A DNA stretch of 64,000 nt from Henricia sp. BOLD:AAB3569. Lineage: Eukaryota > Echinodermata > Asteroidea > Spinulosida > Echinasteridae. Shown here in pieces: positions 33,801 through 38,199 of this stretch. The translations under genes and the position numbers were made by a program. The notes beneath the pieces were generated by a model that had not been told where the DNA came from, ran no database searches, and saw only the letters and a program-made list of their open reading frames with translations. The stretch covers positions 434,001-498,000 of the forward strand of contig JBBELK010000329.1 in assembly GCA_037783545.1 (NCBI GenBank). The letters are read 5' to 3'. Numbering within the stretch: position 1 is the first letter of the stretch; the number at the start of each line of letters is the position of its first letter.

Positions 33801-34348
33801 ACCTGACGCACGACGCATATGTGTGACCTGGGGCCAATTTTATAAAGCTGTTTAGCAAATAAATTTGCTTAATTTAAAAAGTTGTTTGCTTTATAAAAAT
33901 GGGTTAGTGGTCAAAATAAACCTTTTTGGGCTTGTTCACACGTGTAGCCTTTGGTCATGACTTGGTTAAGACTAAGTGCAAGTGTGAACGCATTTCAAAA
34001 GTGGCCGTCAAGACATAAAGTCGTTTTCAGAAGTTGGCCAAGTCACTCACAATGTGGGTGACTCGGTCATGAGCCTATGGATAATGTACAACCTCGAACC
34101 GTGTGTCAAGTTGAAAGGATATTGACCAAAACGTGTCCACTTACTGTGTGGTTTCCTTGATATTTTTAGGTGCCATCTTCCGATTGGACATGCTGATTAC
34201 GGGCAACGATGACCTGATCACGTCGCTTTCCAAAGTGGTCCGCAATGACGCCATTCCCATCATGGCAGGTGAAGTGGGCAGACAGTGCAAGTGTGTCATC
34301 AATGGTTACGGATTGGCCATCACCGAGTGCCGAAATATTTGGAACTAA
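610..34348 (+). CDS. Large lipid transfer protein (apolipophorin / apoB-like), 28 exons, 5' incomplete
   Basis: Secreted scaffold of a circulating or yolk lipoprotein by family inference. Joined exons: 610-811, 1607-1844, 2702-2972, 3562-3690, 4626-4789, 5035-5265, 6375-6615, 7044-7370, 7963-8166, 8611-8831, 9340-9543, 10039-10242, 11079-11230, 11676-12042, 12631-12871, 13148-13391, 13956-14224, 14799-15084, 16383-21265, 21880-23364, 23607-24498, 24942-25333, 28186-28644, 29457-29967, 30580-31323, 32002-32423, 33184-33424, 34170-34348. Every junction is GT-AG and phases agree, giving 4,800 codons plus TAA. The N-terminal third resembles the vitellogenin-N/LPD_N module of apoB (motifs FNPFSYN, VQCGSVPC, GFEPALEAIFG, IPTGTGLPL). 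Then come a beta-repeat array, an amphipathic helical tract, a VWD and a vWA-like domain. The order VWD near the C-terminus fits invertebrate apolipophorins better than vertebrate apoB. Signal peptide and first exon(s) are outside the window. No frameshift or stop was found. Orthology (apolipophorin versus other LLTP branch) is inferred, not proven. Confidence 0.93.
845..1012 (+). mobile_element. MITE fragment, AAAGGAGC..TGACCAGA family
   Basis: Matches the inner half of the complete element at 24530-24872 (shared blocks CAGTGCAGTGATYACACCAA, GCAAATTTCCTGTTTTCT and AAATCCATTTTTTGGAAAAA). The terminal repeats are missing on both sides. It lies in intron 1 of the lipid transfer protein gene. 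Confidence 0.7.
1607..1844 (+). CDS. LLTP exon 2: start of helical domain
   Basis: Acceptor TTTTTTAG, donor GTGAGT. Encodes DNMVKSDLIYEFEEQQPS followed by a helix-rich stretch (QVLTQLVQGSLEEVQLDSAR, IRSLNYDALKALFDKV). In the family this is the start of the alpha-helical superhelix that wraps the lipid pocket. Ends in phase 2, which matches the next exon. Confidence 0.88.
1950..2232 (-). mobile_element. tRNA-derived SINE
   Basis: Read on the minus strand, a tRNA-like head starts near 2231: an A-box-like TTAGCGTGGTGG, then a B box GGTTCGAATCC (complement of 2168-2178), about 40-50 bases apart as in pol III promoters. A SINE-type body continues to about 1950. It lies in intron 2 of the lipid transfer protein gene, antisense to it. 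Confidence 0.65.
2702..2972 (+). CDS. LLTP exon 3: helical superhelix
   Basis: Acceptor TTTCAG, donor GTAAGA. Encodes TYMYDAIVQCGSVPCFKVMN and SVILPLSIMVHNFYVDNEAD. The two cysteines five residues apart and the HNFY block align with the apoB stretch containing VQCGQPQC and HAVNNYH, placing it in the alpha-helical domain. Ends in phase 0. Confidence 0.9.
3102..3435. repeat. 178-bp tandem duplication with internal hairpins, intron 3
   Basis: Two head-to-tail copies, starting at 3102 and 3280. Each contains inverted blocks CTGGTGCCAA / TTGGCACCAG and TCTGCCTGGCAGA / TCTGCCAGGCA, so each can fold into a branched hairpin. Copies differ by a few substitutions. The open frames here are by-products of the repeat. 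Confidence 0.85.
3562..3690 (+). CDS. LLTP exon 4: helical superhelix
   Basis: Acceptor TTCCCAG, donor GTGAGA. A 43-codon phase-0 exon (LPEPLKESIRLMRDMIGTDC, ERIEKNRRILLALK). Helix-rich and matches the family position between the HNFY block and the IGNMG block. Confidence 0.85.
3824..4117. mobile_element. MITE with GGGGCCAATTTCATGG termini
   Basis: Left end GGGGCCAATTTCATGGCGCT and right end, inverted, GGAGCCAATTTCATGGAGCT. The inside is rich in GCTTAAGCA-type palindromes. A related copy is at 56541-56789 and a partial one at 33830-33920. Non-coding; in intron 4. Confidence 0.8.
4118..4625. other. Intron 4 remainder
   Basis: AT-rich intronic sequence with several scattered copies of the word AAATATTT and close variants. 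No named element and no supported gene. Confidence 0.5.
4626..4789 (+). CDS. LLTP exon 5: helical superhelix
   Basis: Acceptor ATACAG, donor GTATTG. Encodes SIGNMGDVVQKHDNDEMYTA and a helix ending in AAIQAFRRFSISR. The IGNMG and AAIQA-R words are shared with apoB. Ends in phase 2. Confidence 0.9.
5035..5265 (+). CDS. LLTP exon 6: helical superhelix
   Basis: Acceptor CCCAG, donor GTAAGT. Encodes SADEKGIRGKLKEVLSDSSR and RIASYLTVMRSHPSVADLAK, then KAFVFSHIENVLESEEP. Equivalent to the apoB stretch with RLAAYLMLMRSPS and FVASHIANILNSEE. Ends in phase 2. Confidence 0.9.
5390..5620 (-). mobile_element. tRNA-derived SINE
   Basis: On the minus strand the element starts near 5617 with GAGGACGTGTGGTCTAGTGG (A-box-like TGGTCTAGTGG). 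A B box GGTTCGAGCCCC follows (complement of 5553-5564), then the GGGCAAGACAATTAATCT-type body common in invertebrate SINEs. Intronic. Confidence 0.7.
5757..6050 (+). mobile_element. tRNA-derived SINE
   Basis: Plus-strand head with GGTCGTCTAGTGAAC (A-box-like) and CGAGTTCGAGCG (degraded B box). The body has AAACACTTTACTCCCATTG and TATAAATGGGTACC, which recurs in the SINEs at 12100-12415 and 15525-15835. Intronic. Confidence 0.7.
6122..6245 (+). repeat. Single copy of the tRNA-half repeat
   Basis: GAGGGAGTATACCACTGTGC is followed by TTATAGCTCAGCTGGTAAAG, an A-box sequence. Same unit as in the tandem array at 60800-62080, but here in single copy and on the plus strand inside intron 6 of the lipid transfer protein gene. 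Confidence 0.75.
6375..6615 (+). CDS. LLTP exon 7: helix to beta-sheet transition
   Basis: Acceptor GACGACAG, donor GTTGGT (weaker than the other donors). Encodes LKKNLVAALGNRKLPEYPKD, then ESNVIFSREHYLPHHVMLNT and QSINIFE. Corresponds to the apoB stretch in which NLIFDPNNYLPKE starts the first lipid-pocket sheet. Ends in phase 0. Confidence 0.88.
7044..7370 (+). CDS. LLTP exon 8: lipid-pocket region
   Basis: Acceptor CACTAG, donor GTGAGT after codon GTA. Encodes GVEMNGFEPALEAIFGPMGY, the counterpart of apoB [20 protein letters not shown], followed by a helix (AYTFLLEEVKVQAEELRNTP). Good family marker. Ends in phase 0. Confidence 0.92.
7796..7829. repeat. Poly-C tract
   Basis: Thirty-four bases, all C except one T at 7814, followed by poly-A. 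Intronic simple repeat; its length may be misassembled. Confidence 0.9.
7963..8166 (+). CDS. LLTP exon 9: lipid-pocket region
   Basis: Acceptor CTGCAG, donor GTTTGT. Encodes IYVRMLGNELGYVSLEDIKA, matching the apoB words AYLRILGEELGFASLHDLQ. Phase 0 at both ends. Confidence 0.9.
8393..8562. mobile_element. Short MITE
   Basis: Left end CAGCAGCCGATTTCACGAAA and right end, inverted, CTGCAGCCGCTTTCATGAAA. About 170 bp, non-coding, in intron 9. Confidence 0.7.
8611..8831 (+). CDS. LLTP exon 10: lipid-pocket beta sheet
   Basis: Acceptor TTCTAG, donor GTGAGT. Encodes FVFLERDFIIPTGTGLPLNC, counterpart of apoB ENAFELPTGAGLQL. It begins the second lipid-binding sheet. Ends in phase 2. Confidence 0.9.
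8951..9183 (+). mobile_element. Fold-back MITE, partial copy
   Basis: Shares CATTTTGGCAACA, AAATAAGTTTCAGTTGTT and the hairpin tip GTAACCGGGA ... GTCCCGGTTAC with the full element at 51182-51587. The right arm is cut at 9183. Intronic. Confidence 0.8.
9340..9543 (+). CDS. LLTP exon 11: beta sheet
   Basis: Acceptor TTTCAG, donor GTAAGG. Encodes SVEVVGTMGVKVPVVAEAAV, similar to apoB SVEFVTNMGIIIPD. Carries sequons NAT and NIT. Ends in phase 2. Confidence 0.88.
9573..9722 (-). mobile_element. MITE fragment, AAAGGAGC..TGACCAGA family
   Basis: TTTAAAGGAGCTTGTTCAGA at the left resembles the family terminus. The following CCAGAAAATGGATTT and GAAATCTCCAATTTG are the complement of the family interior. 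Right half missing; intronic. Confidence 0.7.
10039..10242 (+). CDS. LLTP exon 12: beta sheet
   Basis: Acceptor GTAAAG, donor GTGAGT. Encodes PDGSLMYIPGVQQDRVEAKK and LGVDLCVAWAYPNASFVDTA. The CV-WAYPNAS block occupies the position of apoB LNYCTSGAYSNAS. Ends in phase 2. Confidence 0.88.
10600..10990 (+). repeat. Dispersed repeat, unclassified
   Basis: Shares GTGATTTCCTTCAGG and GGCAGAGTGGCACACCCTGC with 13425-13745. The second half also matches 12960-13115 and the first half 60705-60790. No terminal repeats or coding potential seen; it may be a SINE body. Intronic. Confidence 0.6.
11079..11230 (+). CDS. LLTP exon 13: beta sheet
   Basis: Acceptor CTGTAG, donor GTAGGA. Encodes LKTYTLEFQYKMLKKGGSTG and EITDVILVNFTAPG, strand-like segments of the lipid-pocket sheet. 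Ends in phase 1, so that the glycine codon is split with exon 14. Confidence 0.85.
11676..12042 (+). CDS. LLTP exon 14: beta sheet with possible furin site
   Basis: Acceptor TACCAG, donor GTAAGT. Encodes ELRREISSLFTFNRVKREVK, then IPELKTYAFVGLLNLTDP. RVKR (11720-11731) fits the furin consensus R-X-K/R-R; it is residue 948 of the visible protein. Insect apolipophorin precursors are cut by furin, so cleavage here is plausible but not shown. Several N-glycosylation sequons follow. Ends in phase 2. Confidence 0.88.
12100..12415 (+). mobile_element. SINE body
   Basis: CTCTCCACCAATTAGCAAAA and ATGGGTACCTGAAAAGGTAG, then GGGCTGTATACTCCCCAGGG. The same blocks occur in order at 15525-15835. The tail ends in ATCATTATCAT. 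Intronic. Confidence 0.65.
12631..12871 (+). CDS. LLTP exon 15: beta sheet
   Basis: Acceptor TTACAG, donor GTAATT. Encodes DETPLYKQLLFPVYDYRINH and GSALISVFGQNLTGTSHIEL. Ends in phase 0. Confidence 0.87.
12960..13115 (+). repeat. Dispersed repeat copy
   Basis: GCGCACCCTGCCTCAGCGAC and GGCTGGTGCAGTCAGCCTTT match the repeats at 10870-10960 and 13640-13720. Intronic. Confidence 0.55.
13148..13391 (+). CDS. LLTP exon 16: beta sheet
   Basis: Acceptor TTGTAG, donor GTAAGT. Encodes DYSIFNATVSSVGSYMNPVF and KAIVYDHELIFGPKEFNNTV. Ends in phase 1. Confidence 0.87.
13425..13745 (+). repeat. Dispersed repeat copy
   Basis: The longest copy of the repeat also present at 10600-10990: CAGTGATTTCTTCCAGGTC, then GGCAGAGTGGCACACCCTGC. 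The open frame across it is fortuitous. Confidence 0.6.
13956..14224 (+). CDS. LLTP exon 17: beta sheet
   Basis: Acceptor TTGCAG, donor GTAAGT. Encodes YNIATQVDFRNESPDQTADE and SYWMQFNTTVPILK, with four sequons (NES, NVS, NFS, NET) before NTT. Ends in phase 0. Confidence 0.87.
14225..14798. other. Intron 17
   Basis: AT-rich, no named repeat and no supported gene. Confidence 0.5.
14799..15084 (+). CDS. LLTP exon 18: beta sheet
   Basis: Acceptor TTCCCAG, donor GTGAGT. Encodes FKTSTQGAILSSEKDFIVHL and IGYNTTQNNTYSDLLNVTHT. Seven or so N-X-S/T sequons in 95 residues. Ends in phase 1, matching the first two bases of exon 19. Confidence 0.88.
15525..15835 (+). mobile_element. SINE body with degraded tRNA-like B box
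   Basis: GGTTCAAATCGAGGCTGC is B-box-like. It is followed by GAGAAAGACACTTTGCCACA, TTGCCTCTCTCCACCCAGGA and GGCTGCATACTCCCCAGGGA, the order seen in the copy at 12100-12415. Intronic. Confidence 0.65.
15836..16382. other. Intron 18 remainder
   Basis: AT-rich. A stretch near 16180-16320 (GCCAATCTGAGAGTGGGAATT, ATTTCGATGAAACTTGAATAC) resembles 2450-2560 in intron 2, so it is another dispersed repeat. It ends with the acceptor TTTACAG. Confidence 0.5.
16383..21265 (+). CDS. LLTP exon 19: giant exon with forty 35-residue repeats
   Basis: A 4,883-bp exon with acceptor TTTACAG and donor GTAAGT. After about 163 residues the protein consists of 40 consecutive units (16871-21067), 39 of exactly 35 residues and one of 34. 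Unit pattern: (S/G)LFNFDRI at positions 1-8, a polar stretch, TSKLANLTT-like at 17-25 and LNNFR-like at 31-35. Aromatic or aliphatic residues at 2, 3, 5, 8, 20, 30 and 34 alternate with polar ones, as in amphipathic beta strands. Most units have one to four N-glycosylation sequons, with favoured sites near unit positions 9-11 and 22. Inferred role: lipid-binding beta belt of the particle. Long antisense frames here are shadows of the repeat. Confidence 0.95.
16871..21067 (+). repeat. 105-bp coding tandem repeat, 40 units
   Basis: Period 105 bp throughout, with a single loss of one codon in the unit that starts at 20756. Units are diverged from each other, so this is an old array. Units between about 19946 and 20650 look most alike (repeated TSKLANLTT-type words), which suggests the latest expansion there. 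No intron interrupts it. Confidence 0.93.
21266..21879. other. Intron 19
   Basis: No named repeat or gene seen. It contains TTAATTATAAG and a polypyrimidine tract before the acceptor CCCCAG. Confidence 0.5.
21880..23364 (+). CDS. LLTP exon 20: amphipathic alpha-helical domain
   Basis: Acceptor CCCCAG, donor GTGGGT. A 495-codon exon, phase 0 at both ends. The composition changes sharply from Asn/Thr/Phe-rich strands to long helices rich in Glu, Lys, Tyr and Val (e.g. EVNEKVAELTAQAIVISKDP, VIWYEKAVMYYEEYYYRLEE). Regular Tyr/Trp on one helix face suggests lipid contact. Comparable helical blocks exist in apoB, but with no residue-level match that I can see. Confidence 0.9.
23607..24498 (+). CDS. 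LLTP exon 21: alpha-helical domain with internal duplication
   Basis: Acceptor ATCCAG, donor GTTCGT. Encodes helices with two related blocks, RFLQWVNQTRFEPLEQTIED and KTLQWLNQTRFQTLEQTKEE, about 69 residues apart, so part of the domain was duplicated. Ends in phase 1. Confidence 0.9.
24530..24872. mobile_element. Complete MITE, TTAA-bounded, AAAGGAGC..TGACCAGA termini
   Basis: Left end TTAAAGGAGCGTGACCAGAT; right end ATCTGGTCACGATCCTTGAA is its near inverse. About 343 bp, no coding potential, in intron 21. A second complete member is at 62522-62888, with fragments at 845-1012, 9573-9722, 25335-25580 and 57060-57260. Confidence 0.85.
24942..25333 (+). CDS. LLTP exon 22: helical/strand domain
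   Basis: Acceptor CCTCAG, donor GTTTGT. Encodes RFIRYYELDQFFTVNRYITI and PKTITYIVYVVLDEVPAIVD, then a helix with NKIKELLDFANETQTVVRTY. Ends in phase 0. Confidence 0.88.
25335..25580 (-). mobile_element. MITE fragment, AAAGGAGC..TGACCAGA family
   Basis: CAAAGGAGCTTATTCAGATT, then the complement of the family interior (GAAAATTTCCAATTTCTAAT, ATGTGGAAGCAAAAATGTTG). It begins directly at the donor of exon 22, and the first bases of the intron belong to the repeat. Confidence 0.7.
25590..25660 (-). mobile_element. SINE fragment
   Basis: GGTACCCATTTGCTCCTGGG, then CGGAGAGAGGCAACTCGTGG: the complement of the SINE body seen at 5757-6050 and 15525-15835. Confidence 0.6.
25661..26550. other. Intron 22, part before the LINE
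   Basis: No gene. The stretch 26060-26285 has inverted blocks around GACTTATTGTCTCGGGAAAAGT and CGACTTAAAATGGGAAAAGT, possibly a degraded MITE. Confidence 0.45.
26600..28110 (+). mobile_element. 5'-truncated non-LTR retrotransposon (CR1/L2/Rex1-like)
   Basis: An open frame to 27974 covers a reverse transcriptase: MNDLRPVALTAIPMKVCERL (fingers), VMFFDFSSAFNTIQPHLLIQ (motif A), NTGAPQGTVLAPLLFALYTS (motif B) and IKFADDTVMIGL (catalytic FADD). YKYLGVVLDSQLKWHNHVDS and the thumb region follow. The upstream AP-type endonuclease is absent, so the copy is truncated at the 5' end as is usual for target-primed integration. A short 3' UTR ends in repeats of TTGAA (28088-28107). It sits sense-oriented in intron 22 of the lipid transfer protein gene. 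No stop or frameshift in the RT suggests recent insertion. The clade is not certain. Confidence 0.9.
28186..28644 (+). CDS. LLTP exon 23: alpha-helical domain
   Basis: Acceptor TATCAG, donor GTGAGA. A 153-codon phase-0 exon of heptad-like helices (RLEELKLKIQELQQNIREEY, PTMEEIKGNLTLLRTNLETY). Prolines break the helices every 20-30 residues. Confidence 0.9.
28810..29010. repeat. Fold-back repeat of TTCGCCCC units with perfect palindrome
   Basis: At 28810-28831 is a perfect 22-bp palindrome centred on CTCATGAG. Next come repeated CATTTCGCCCC units on the left (28836-28930) and GGGGCGAAATG units on the right (28957-28998), forming a hairpin. The following sequence to about 29170 recurs at 58030-58200. 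Confidence 0.8.
29011..29300 (+). repeat. Dispersed repeat shared with 58060-58200
   Basis: GACTGTTTTCTCAAAAGTTA, AGTACGGAGCTGGTTTT and CAATCATGTATACTATCTTT are shared with 58060-58190. The block around GATAAACTGCCTTGTAGAAA resembles 12950-12985 in another intron. Confidence 0.65.
29457..29967 (+). CDS. LLTP exon 24: 22-residue apolipoprotein-type helical repeats
   Basis: Acceptor TTTTAG, donor GTATGT. Contains five consecutive units of 22 residues (29565-29894), each starting with YP (LP in the first) and followed by an amphipathic helix, e.g. YPVVVEKTKELATEWIDYVE. A 25-residue related unit precedes them. Proline-punctuated 22-mers are the hallmark of exchangeable apolipoproteins (apoA-I, A-IV, E). 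Here they lie inside the giant non-exchangeable protein. Ends in phase 1. Confidence 0.92.
29968..30579. other. Intron 24
   Basis: AT-rich, no supported element or gene; acceptor TTTACAG at its end. Confidence 0.5.
30580..31323 (+). CDS. LLTP exon 25: von Willebrand factor D domain
   Basis: Acceptor TTTACAG, donor GTAAGA. Encodes a VWD module: LTFDQHLYEHPG (cf. the TFDG motif), DPECAYILATDYVDNNFTLV, DVYVNGAEIPKNIP, ACNAKHFVCLVSL and KTRGLLGNLDRES. The usual GLCGN motif reads GLLGN, so one conserved cysteine is lost. A cysteine-rich C8-like tail follows (ECNALAQNCRDICTT). VWD near the C-terminus is typical of vitellogenin and apolipophorin and absent from vertebrate apoB. Ends in phase 1. Confidence 0.92.
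31324..32001. other. Intron 25
   Basis: No gene. CTTCGTAACTTGAGATGCAC (31632 on) and CGAGATGCACGTTATGG (31658 on) show a small repeated block, and TTACGAAGGATCATAGTGCT echoes it in inverse orientation, so a degraded MITE is possible. Confidence 0.4.
32002..32423 (+). CDS. LLTP exon 26: vWA-like domain, first part
   Basis: Acceptor TTTACAG, donor GTAAGT. Encodes ERCGDRPVNSMWMETKVVYG, then the first strand ADIIFTISENN where active vWA domains have DxSxS. NRCGLAAFGG follows as a second strand, then TAATDAFDAIKKASEYRFRP and AAKIVILVVESER. The fold pattern fits vWA, but the MIDAS serine/aspartate set is not kept, so metal-dependent ligand binding is doubtful. Confidence 0.85.
32424..33183. other. 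Intron 26
   Basis: AT-rich in the first part. From 32880 there is a CG-rich stretch including the minisatellite at 32994-33113. No gene. Confidence 0.5.
32994..33113. repeat. 24-bp CG-rich minisatellite, five units
   Basis: Five near-identical units GCTTCGGCCGCGCGATCGCA + TCAT. Two of the five have GCAATCGC in place of GCGATCGC. Because 24 is divisible by three it leaves open frames on both strands, but it lies inside an intron. Confidence 0.95.
33184..33424 (+). CDS. LLTP exon 27: vWA-like domain, middle
   Basis: Acceptor CTACAG, donor GTAAGT. Encodes LTLDEIQQLLTLRGITLYVV, like the vWA strand after a helix (L..RGI.LYVV), then GVQYDGTIISTKKNKNDAKI. Ends in phase 1. Confidence 0.86.
33830..33920. 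mobile_element. MITE fragment, GGGGCCAATTT family
   Basis: GGGGCCAATTTTATAAAGCT followed by GTTTAGCAAA. Terminus as at 3824 and 56789; right end not clear. Confidence 0.5.
34170..34348 (+). CDS. LLTP exon 28: C-terminus and stop
   Basis: Acceptor TTTTTAG. Encodes GAIFRLDMLITGNDDLITSL, then GRQCKCVINGYGLAITECRN and ends IWN with TAA at 34346-34348. Completes the vWA-like domain; the three closing cysteines may pair with those of exons 25-26. Confidence 0.88.
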
Positions 34349-35314
34349 AATCATATCAACGAACCAAGTACCTAAGTAACCTCCTATAACTCGACCATTA
34401 ATTCACCAAAACGTAACTTTTAGTTAACCAGGATATCTTTGTTTTTCAAAATATCTCTCAACATAAAAACAAGTGTGTGTGTGTGTGTGTAAAAATTTAA
34501 CGGTAGTTTCCTGAATGTGGCCAGCACTTGCATTTCAAAAAAAATGGGCCTCTGTATTTAAAAAGAAAAACAAAACAACTTCATTTGAGAAAAGTTTGTT
34601 TCATGGTTTAGACCAGCATTTACTGGCAGATTCTCGACTCCAGTCAGAGTGTACGAAATTACTTTCCTGACGAAAGGCAAAAATGTGTCCAAAACAGCTG
34701 AGTGCATGCTATTTGTGAAAATGTAGAGTTAAACGCGGTATAGGCTACATGCAGCAACTTGAAAACAAATTACACTGGTGATTATTGTGTTGATGTTGTT
34801 AAAGCTTATTTAAGTTGGTGGTGTAATGTAATATCTTTTTTCATTTGGCAAGGTATCCATTTTATTATTTAGACGTACTTAATTTTTAATTTCAGCTTTT
34901 ATTAACATCTTGCATAATTTAAAAAAATTTGAATCTATATTAGGTCATCCTCGGCAAATTTTGACGAGTATATATTATGCTGTGAATGTTGTAATTAGTC
35001 GGATGCTATTGTCAGATTGTGTTGTTAAAACCAGACGCAAGGAATTTAGGCAATTCTGACGGTACATATCTACTAAGGTTTTATTTAAGAGCGAACTTCT
35101 CACCAGGAACTGCAAAAAAAAAATTCCAGGCCTCGGCCATTCATATCTTTCACTCTTCCTGAACGCTTGAGGACGCTGTCTGGTGGCCTGCGGCCATCGC
35201 ACGTCATGTTCGAACACAAAACGCGCTACGCGCGCACACATGTTCCAAACCTTTACTTTTAATGGAAATCTCTGCCCACCCACAGGCCCGCGTTGCGCGT
35301 ATGTCTCTTTTCTC

Positions 35315-35345
35315 CACTTTCCCCCACTTTCCCCCACTTTCCCCC
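35315..35345. repeat. CCACTTTCCC repeat
   Basis: Three head-to-tail copies of a 10-11-bp unit CCCACTTTCCC. Confidence 0.85.
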
Positions 35346-35386
35346 AAGTCACCCCCAGTTCGAGCGCCCTCACCCATTCAGGAATA

Positions 35387-35508
35387 GACCGTATCAAATA
35401 GCCGCCATTTCGTGGGGCAGTTTCTTTGTTCCTTGAGGACATGCATGGTTGCACATATTGTGCTTCACAAAAAGGTGCCCCACAAAATGGCGGCTATTCG
35501 ATACGGTC
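35387..35508. mobile_element. Fold-back MITE, GACCGTATC(A/G)AATAG termini
   Basis: A 122-bp element. The left arm GACCGTATCAAATAGCCGCC and the following ATTTCGTGGGGCA are mirrored by TGCCCCACAAAAT and GGCGGCTATTCGATACGGTC, about 34 bp per arm. A longer relative, interrupted by another MITE, is at 51161-51723. Confidence 0.9.
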
Positions 35509-36330
35509 TGTACGGTTTATTATCTAGTCTATGGCTTTATATACAGTTTTTATTAGGTAAAAATTAATTACTAATCTGTCAAATCACGCTTTTTTTTTTT
35601 CAATATAGCTTTAAAAAAAATCTTGTCTTGCACTTGAGTAAATCCTGTAATTGCACATGCATACGTGTGGCTGTTGTCACTATTAAGGTTTTTGTTTTAA
35701 TTTTTTTTTCTTGGTTTACCTTGCCTTACAAATTGACTATCAATGCAATTAGCCTTTTTTTAAAACTGAAAACGAGAATTTAATTTGACAAGTTAAATAA
35801 ATGTTTTCTTGCATTAACTAGTTTCCTTTTGTACTTTTGTCACGCACGTTATTTAAGTTTTAAAGTAATTTCTTATAAATAAAGGTTTATTTCCTCGCAA
35901 ATTATTTGTAATTGTCATTTCTTGGGAAATAATTGTTTCCAATTTTGACAAATTTCGAATTAGCACTGAGAGCCTCGTCTTGGATGCTGAGAAATTGTGT
36001 TACGTCACACGTCTTGTCATTTGCAAAATCTATCACAAAGAAAGCACTCGGACCCTCGTTTTCAACAGCATTTTCCTCTATAAAGTCAAGTGTGATGTCA
36101 GTTGCCATTAGCTTTAAATGCCCATTCAAAAATACCTTAGACAGTTTACGCATCCCTATTGGCTGAAAGCACATCACGTGGGCAGTTTTAAAAGGATGAT
36201 AAAGACCAGTAATAAATAATGACCGGCTGGCTGGCTCGCATATGTACCCGCACCCTATAATCAGCGCATATGGAACACGCACACAGAAACTGCACGCTCC
36301 TGAAAGCAGAATGTGCACTATGTGACAATA

Positions 36331-36862
36331 GGCATGTTCAGACGGGCACTACCTCCGAAAGTAAAGTTAACAACGACAGTCCCACTAACGACGACGCGTG
36401 TCCACACGGTGATTTAACAAAGACGCGCAGGCTAGGCATGCACACTGCCCATATACCAAAGGTGCGCGCTCGTAAGTAGCCGCTTACTCATAAGATTTCT
36501 CGTTGTTAAATCGTCGTTGTTAACTTGTAAGTAGGGAGGTTTCGGTCGCATACGGTTAGGCAAAACGACGAGCTATTAGTGAATTTTACGTCATCGATTT
36601 ATGCGTACTTGTGGCGTTTACACCAATATCATAAGTGTTGTTTTGTTGTTTACACTGATAGCAACGCCTCTACACCTTAGTGAAAACGGACAGCGAAAGG
36701 TAACGATTTTGAGGTTTGGCTAATCGTAGTCGTAATCACTAACCGTGCACACCGAAACCTCACTAGTAAGTGCGTCCACACGGTCACTACTTACGAGCTT
36801 ACTCACGAGTGCCCACTAACAACGACTTAATTTTAAGTTAACAACCATCGTCCGAACGCACC
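36331..36862. mobile_element. Degenerate MITE
   Basis: Left end GGCATGTTCAGACGGGC; right end, inverted, GGTGCGTTCGGACGATGG. Inside, several forms of AACAACGAC and TACTTACGAGC recur in both orientations. A non-coding remnant. Confidence 0.5.
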
Positions 36863-37790
36863 TAAATGTGAGCACAACAGGACTAGGCAAAATGATTGCA
36901 TCGAAGAGAACCTATGAAATTAAATAAAGGGAAACCACCAACGAACTCATTCTTATTTCAGTGCTGTAAATGCGTTTCGGGCAGTTTTCTAACATGTAAA
37001 TTGTTGACCAATTTTTTTATGAAAATTCTTTAAAATTGCACGAAATGTTGCTTAGAACCCATTGATGATATCCCTTGAATTTGACCTGCTAATTCATTTT
37101 CTCCTTTTTGAAAATTTCAAATTGAGGAGAAAATATCGAGTTAATGGCCAAAGTGTCATTTCTGGGAATTTTTTTAAAAAGTCAATTTTTATAAAGTCCG
37201 TCATATATAAAGTTAACATTTTTGCCAAAAAATTGACGATTCAGATTTTCTTCAAAATTGCAGGAAATCTTGCTTAGAACCCATATATGTTATTCTTGAC
37301 TGCTCACATGGGGAATGAAATTAGTTGTCAATGTCAATTTTTGTTTGCCAAACGTTCCATTTTTCAGAGAAACTAGCTTAAAAAACTGCCGAAATGGGTT
37401 CCGAAATGGCTGTTTTGTTTTTTGTTTTTGTGTGTAGGAATCGTCATTATTTGAGAGTCAAAATTTGAGAAAAAATGCTGGACTATATAGGCCTAAACGG
37501 ACCCCACCCCTTATGAAATGTGTCACCTCAACTGCTCACCCATTCAGGGAATATGCAATTTAAAATGAAATTTAAATTAGAAATTTGAAATATGAAATTT
37601 AAATTAGCTTAAAAAACCTTCCGAAATAGATTCCAAACAGGTTATATTTCGTAGTCATTTCTGAGAGTCCTGAGACATTTTTAAAAGTAAATTTGTGAGA
37701 TTCGTCACAACGGAGATGGCAATGTGGTACAGTAAGCGTTTATTTGCTTGGCACATCAATTAAAGTAAGGAGGCAATTAACCCTCCTTTA
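36863..37790. other. Non-coding, no feature seen
   Basis: AT-rich sequence with a loosely repeated GAAATTTAAATTAG word near 37560-37610. No gene or recognised element. Confidence 0.4.
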
Positions 37791-37792
37791 AA

Positions 37793-38045
37793 GCATGGTT
37801 TAACAATCCTGGTTTCCACCAGCAATTTGCAATATCACAACAATGGCCAGCAACCTGGCAACAATCGTCAACTCAATCACCAATCCCAAATGGCCCCAAA
37901 GCAAGTTAACAAACAATACAAATGCATGGTTTAACAATCCTTGTTTTCCCCAGCAATTTGCAGTGTGCCCAGACCTGGCCAGCAATCTGGCTCTAACAAT
38001 CAAGTATACATTTACAAAGCCCATGTGGCAAAAACTGTAAGGTTT
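37793..38045. repeat. 131-bp tandem duplication
   Basis: GCATGGTTTAACAATCCTGG at 37793 and GCATGGTTTAACAATCCTTG at 37924 start two head-to-tail copies that share CAGCAATTTGCA and GGCCAGCAA. Confidence 0.85.
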
Positions 38046-38199
38046 TAACATTAACAAACACTAGTACAATGTGCGGAGGGTGGCTAATAAACATGATTTT
38101 AAACAATCGCCAACCCAATAACCTTACATAAGAAACAAGCCTGGTTTTGCAAATGCCAGTATAATTTACAGGTCAACATTAATTACATTATATGACAAA

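Larger units (their letters stand above)
34349..35900 (+). other. Probable 3' UTR of the lipid transfer protein gene
   Basis: Non-coding AT-rich sequence after the stop. AATAAA occurs at 35796-35801 and 35878-35883, the latter followed by T/G-rich sequence, a plausible cleavage region. There is a (GT)9 run at 34473-34490 and a MITE at 35387-35508. The true end of the transcript cannot be fixed without cDNA. Confidence 0.45.

Noticed and set aside
35902..36318. A 138-codon minus-strand open frame
   Set aside because: No domain or splice evidence recognised; part of it overlaps a dispersed repeat also present at 58220-58335. A real exon cannot be excluded, but I cannot support it.
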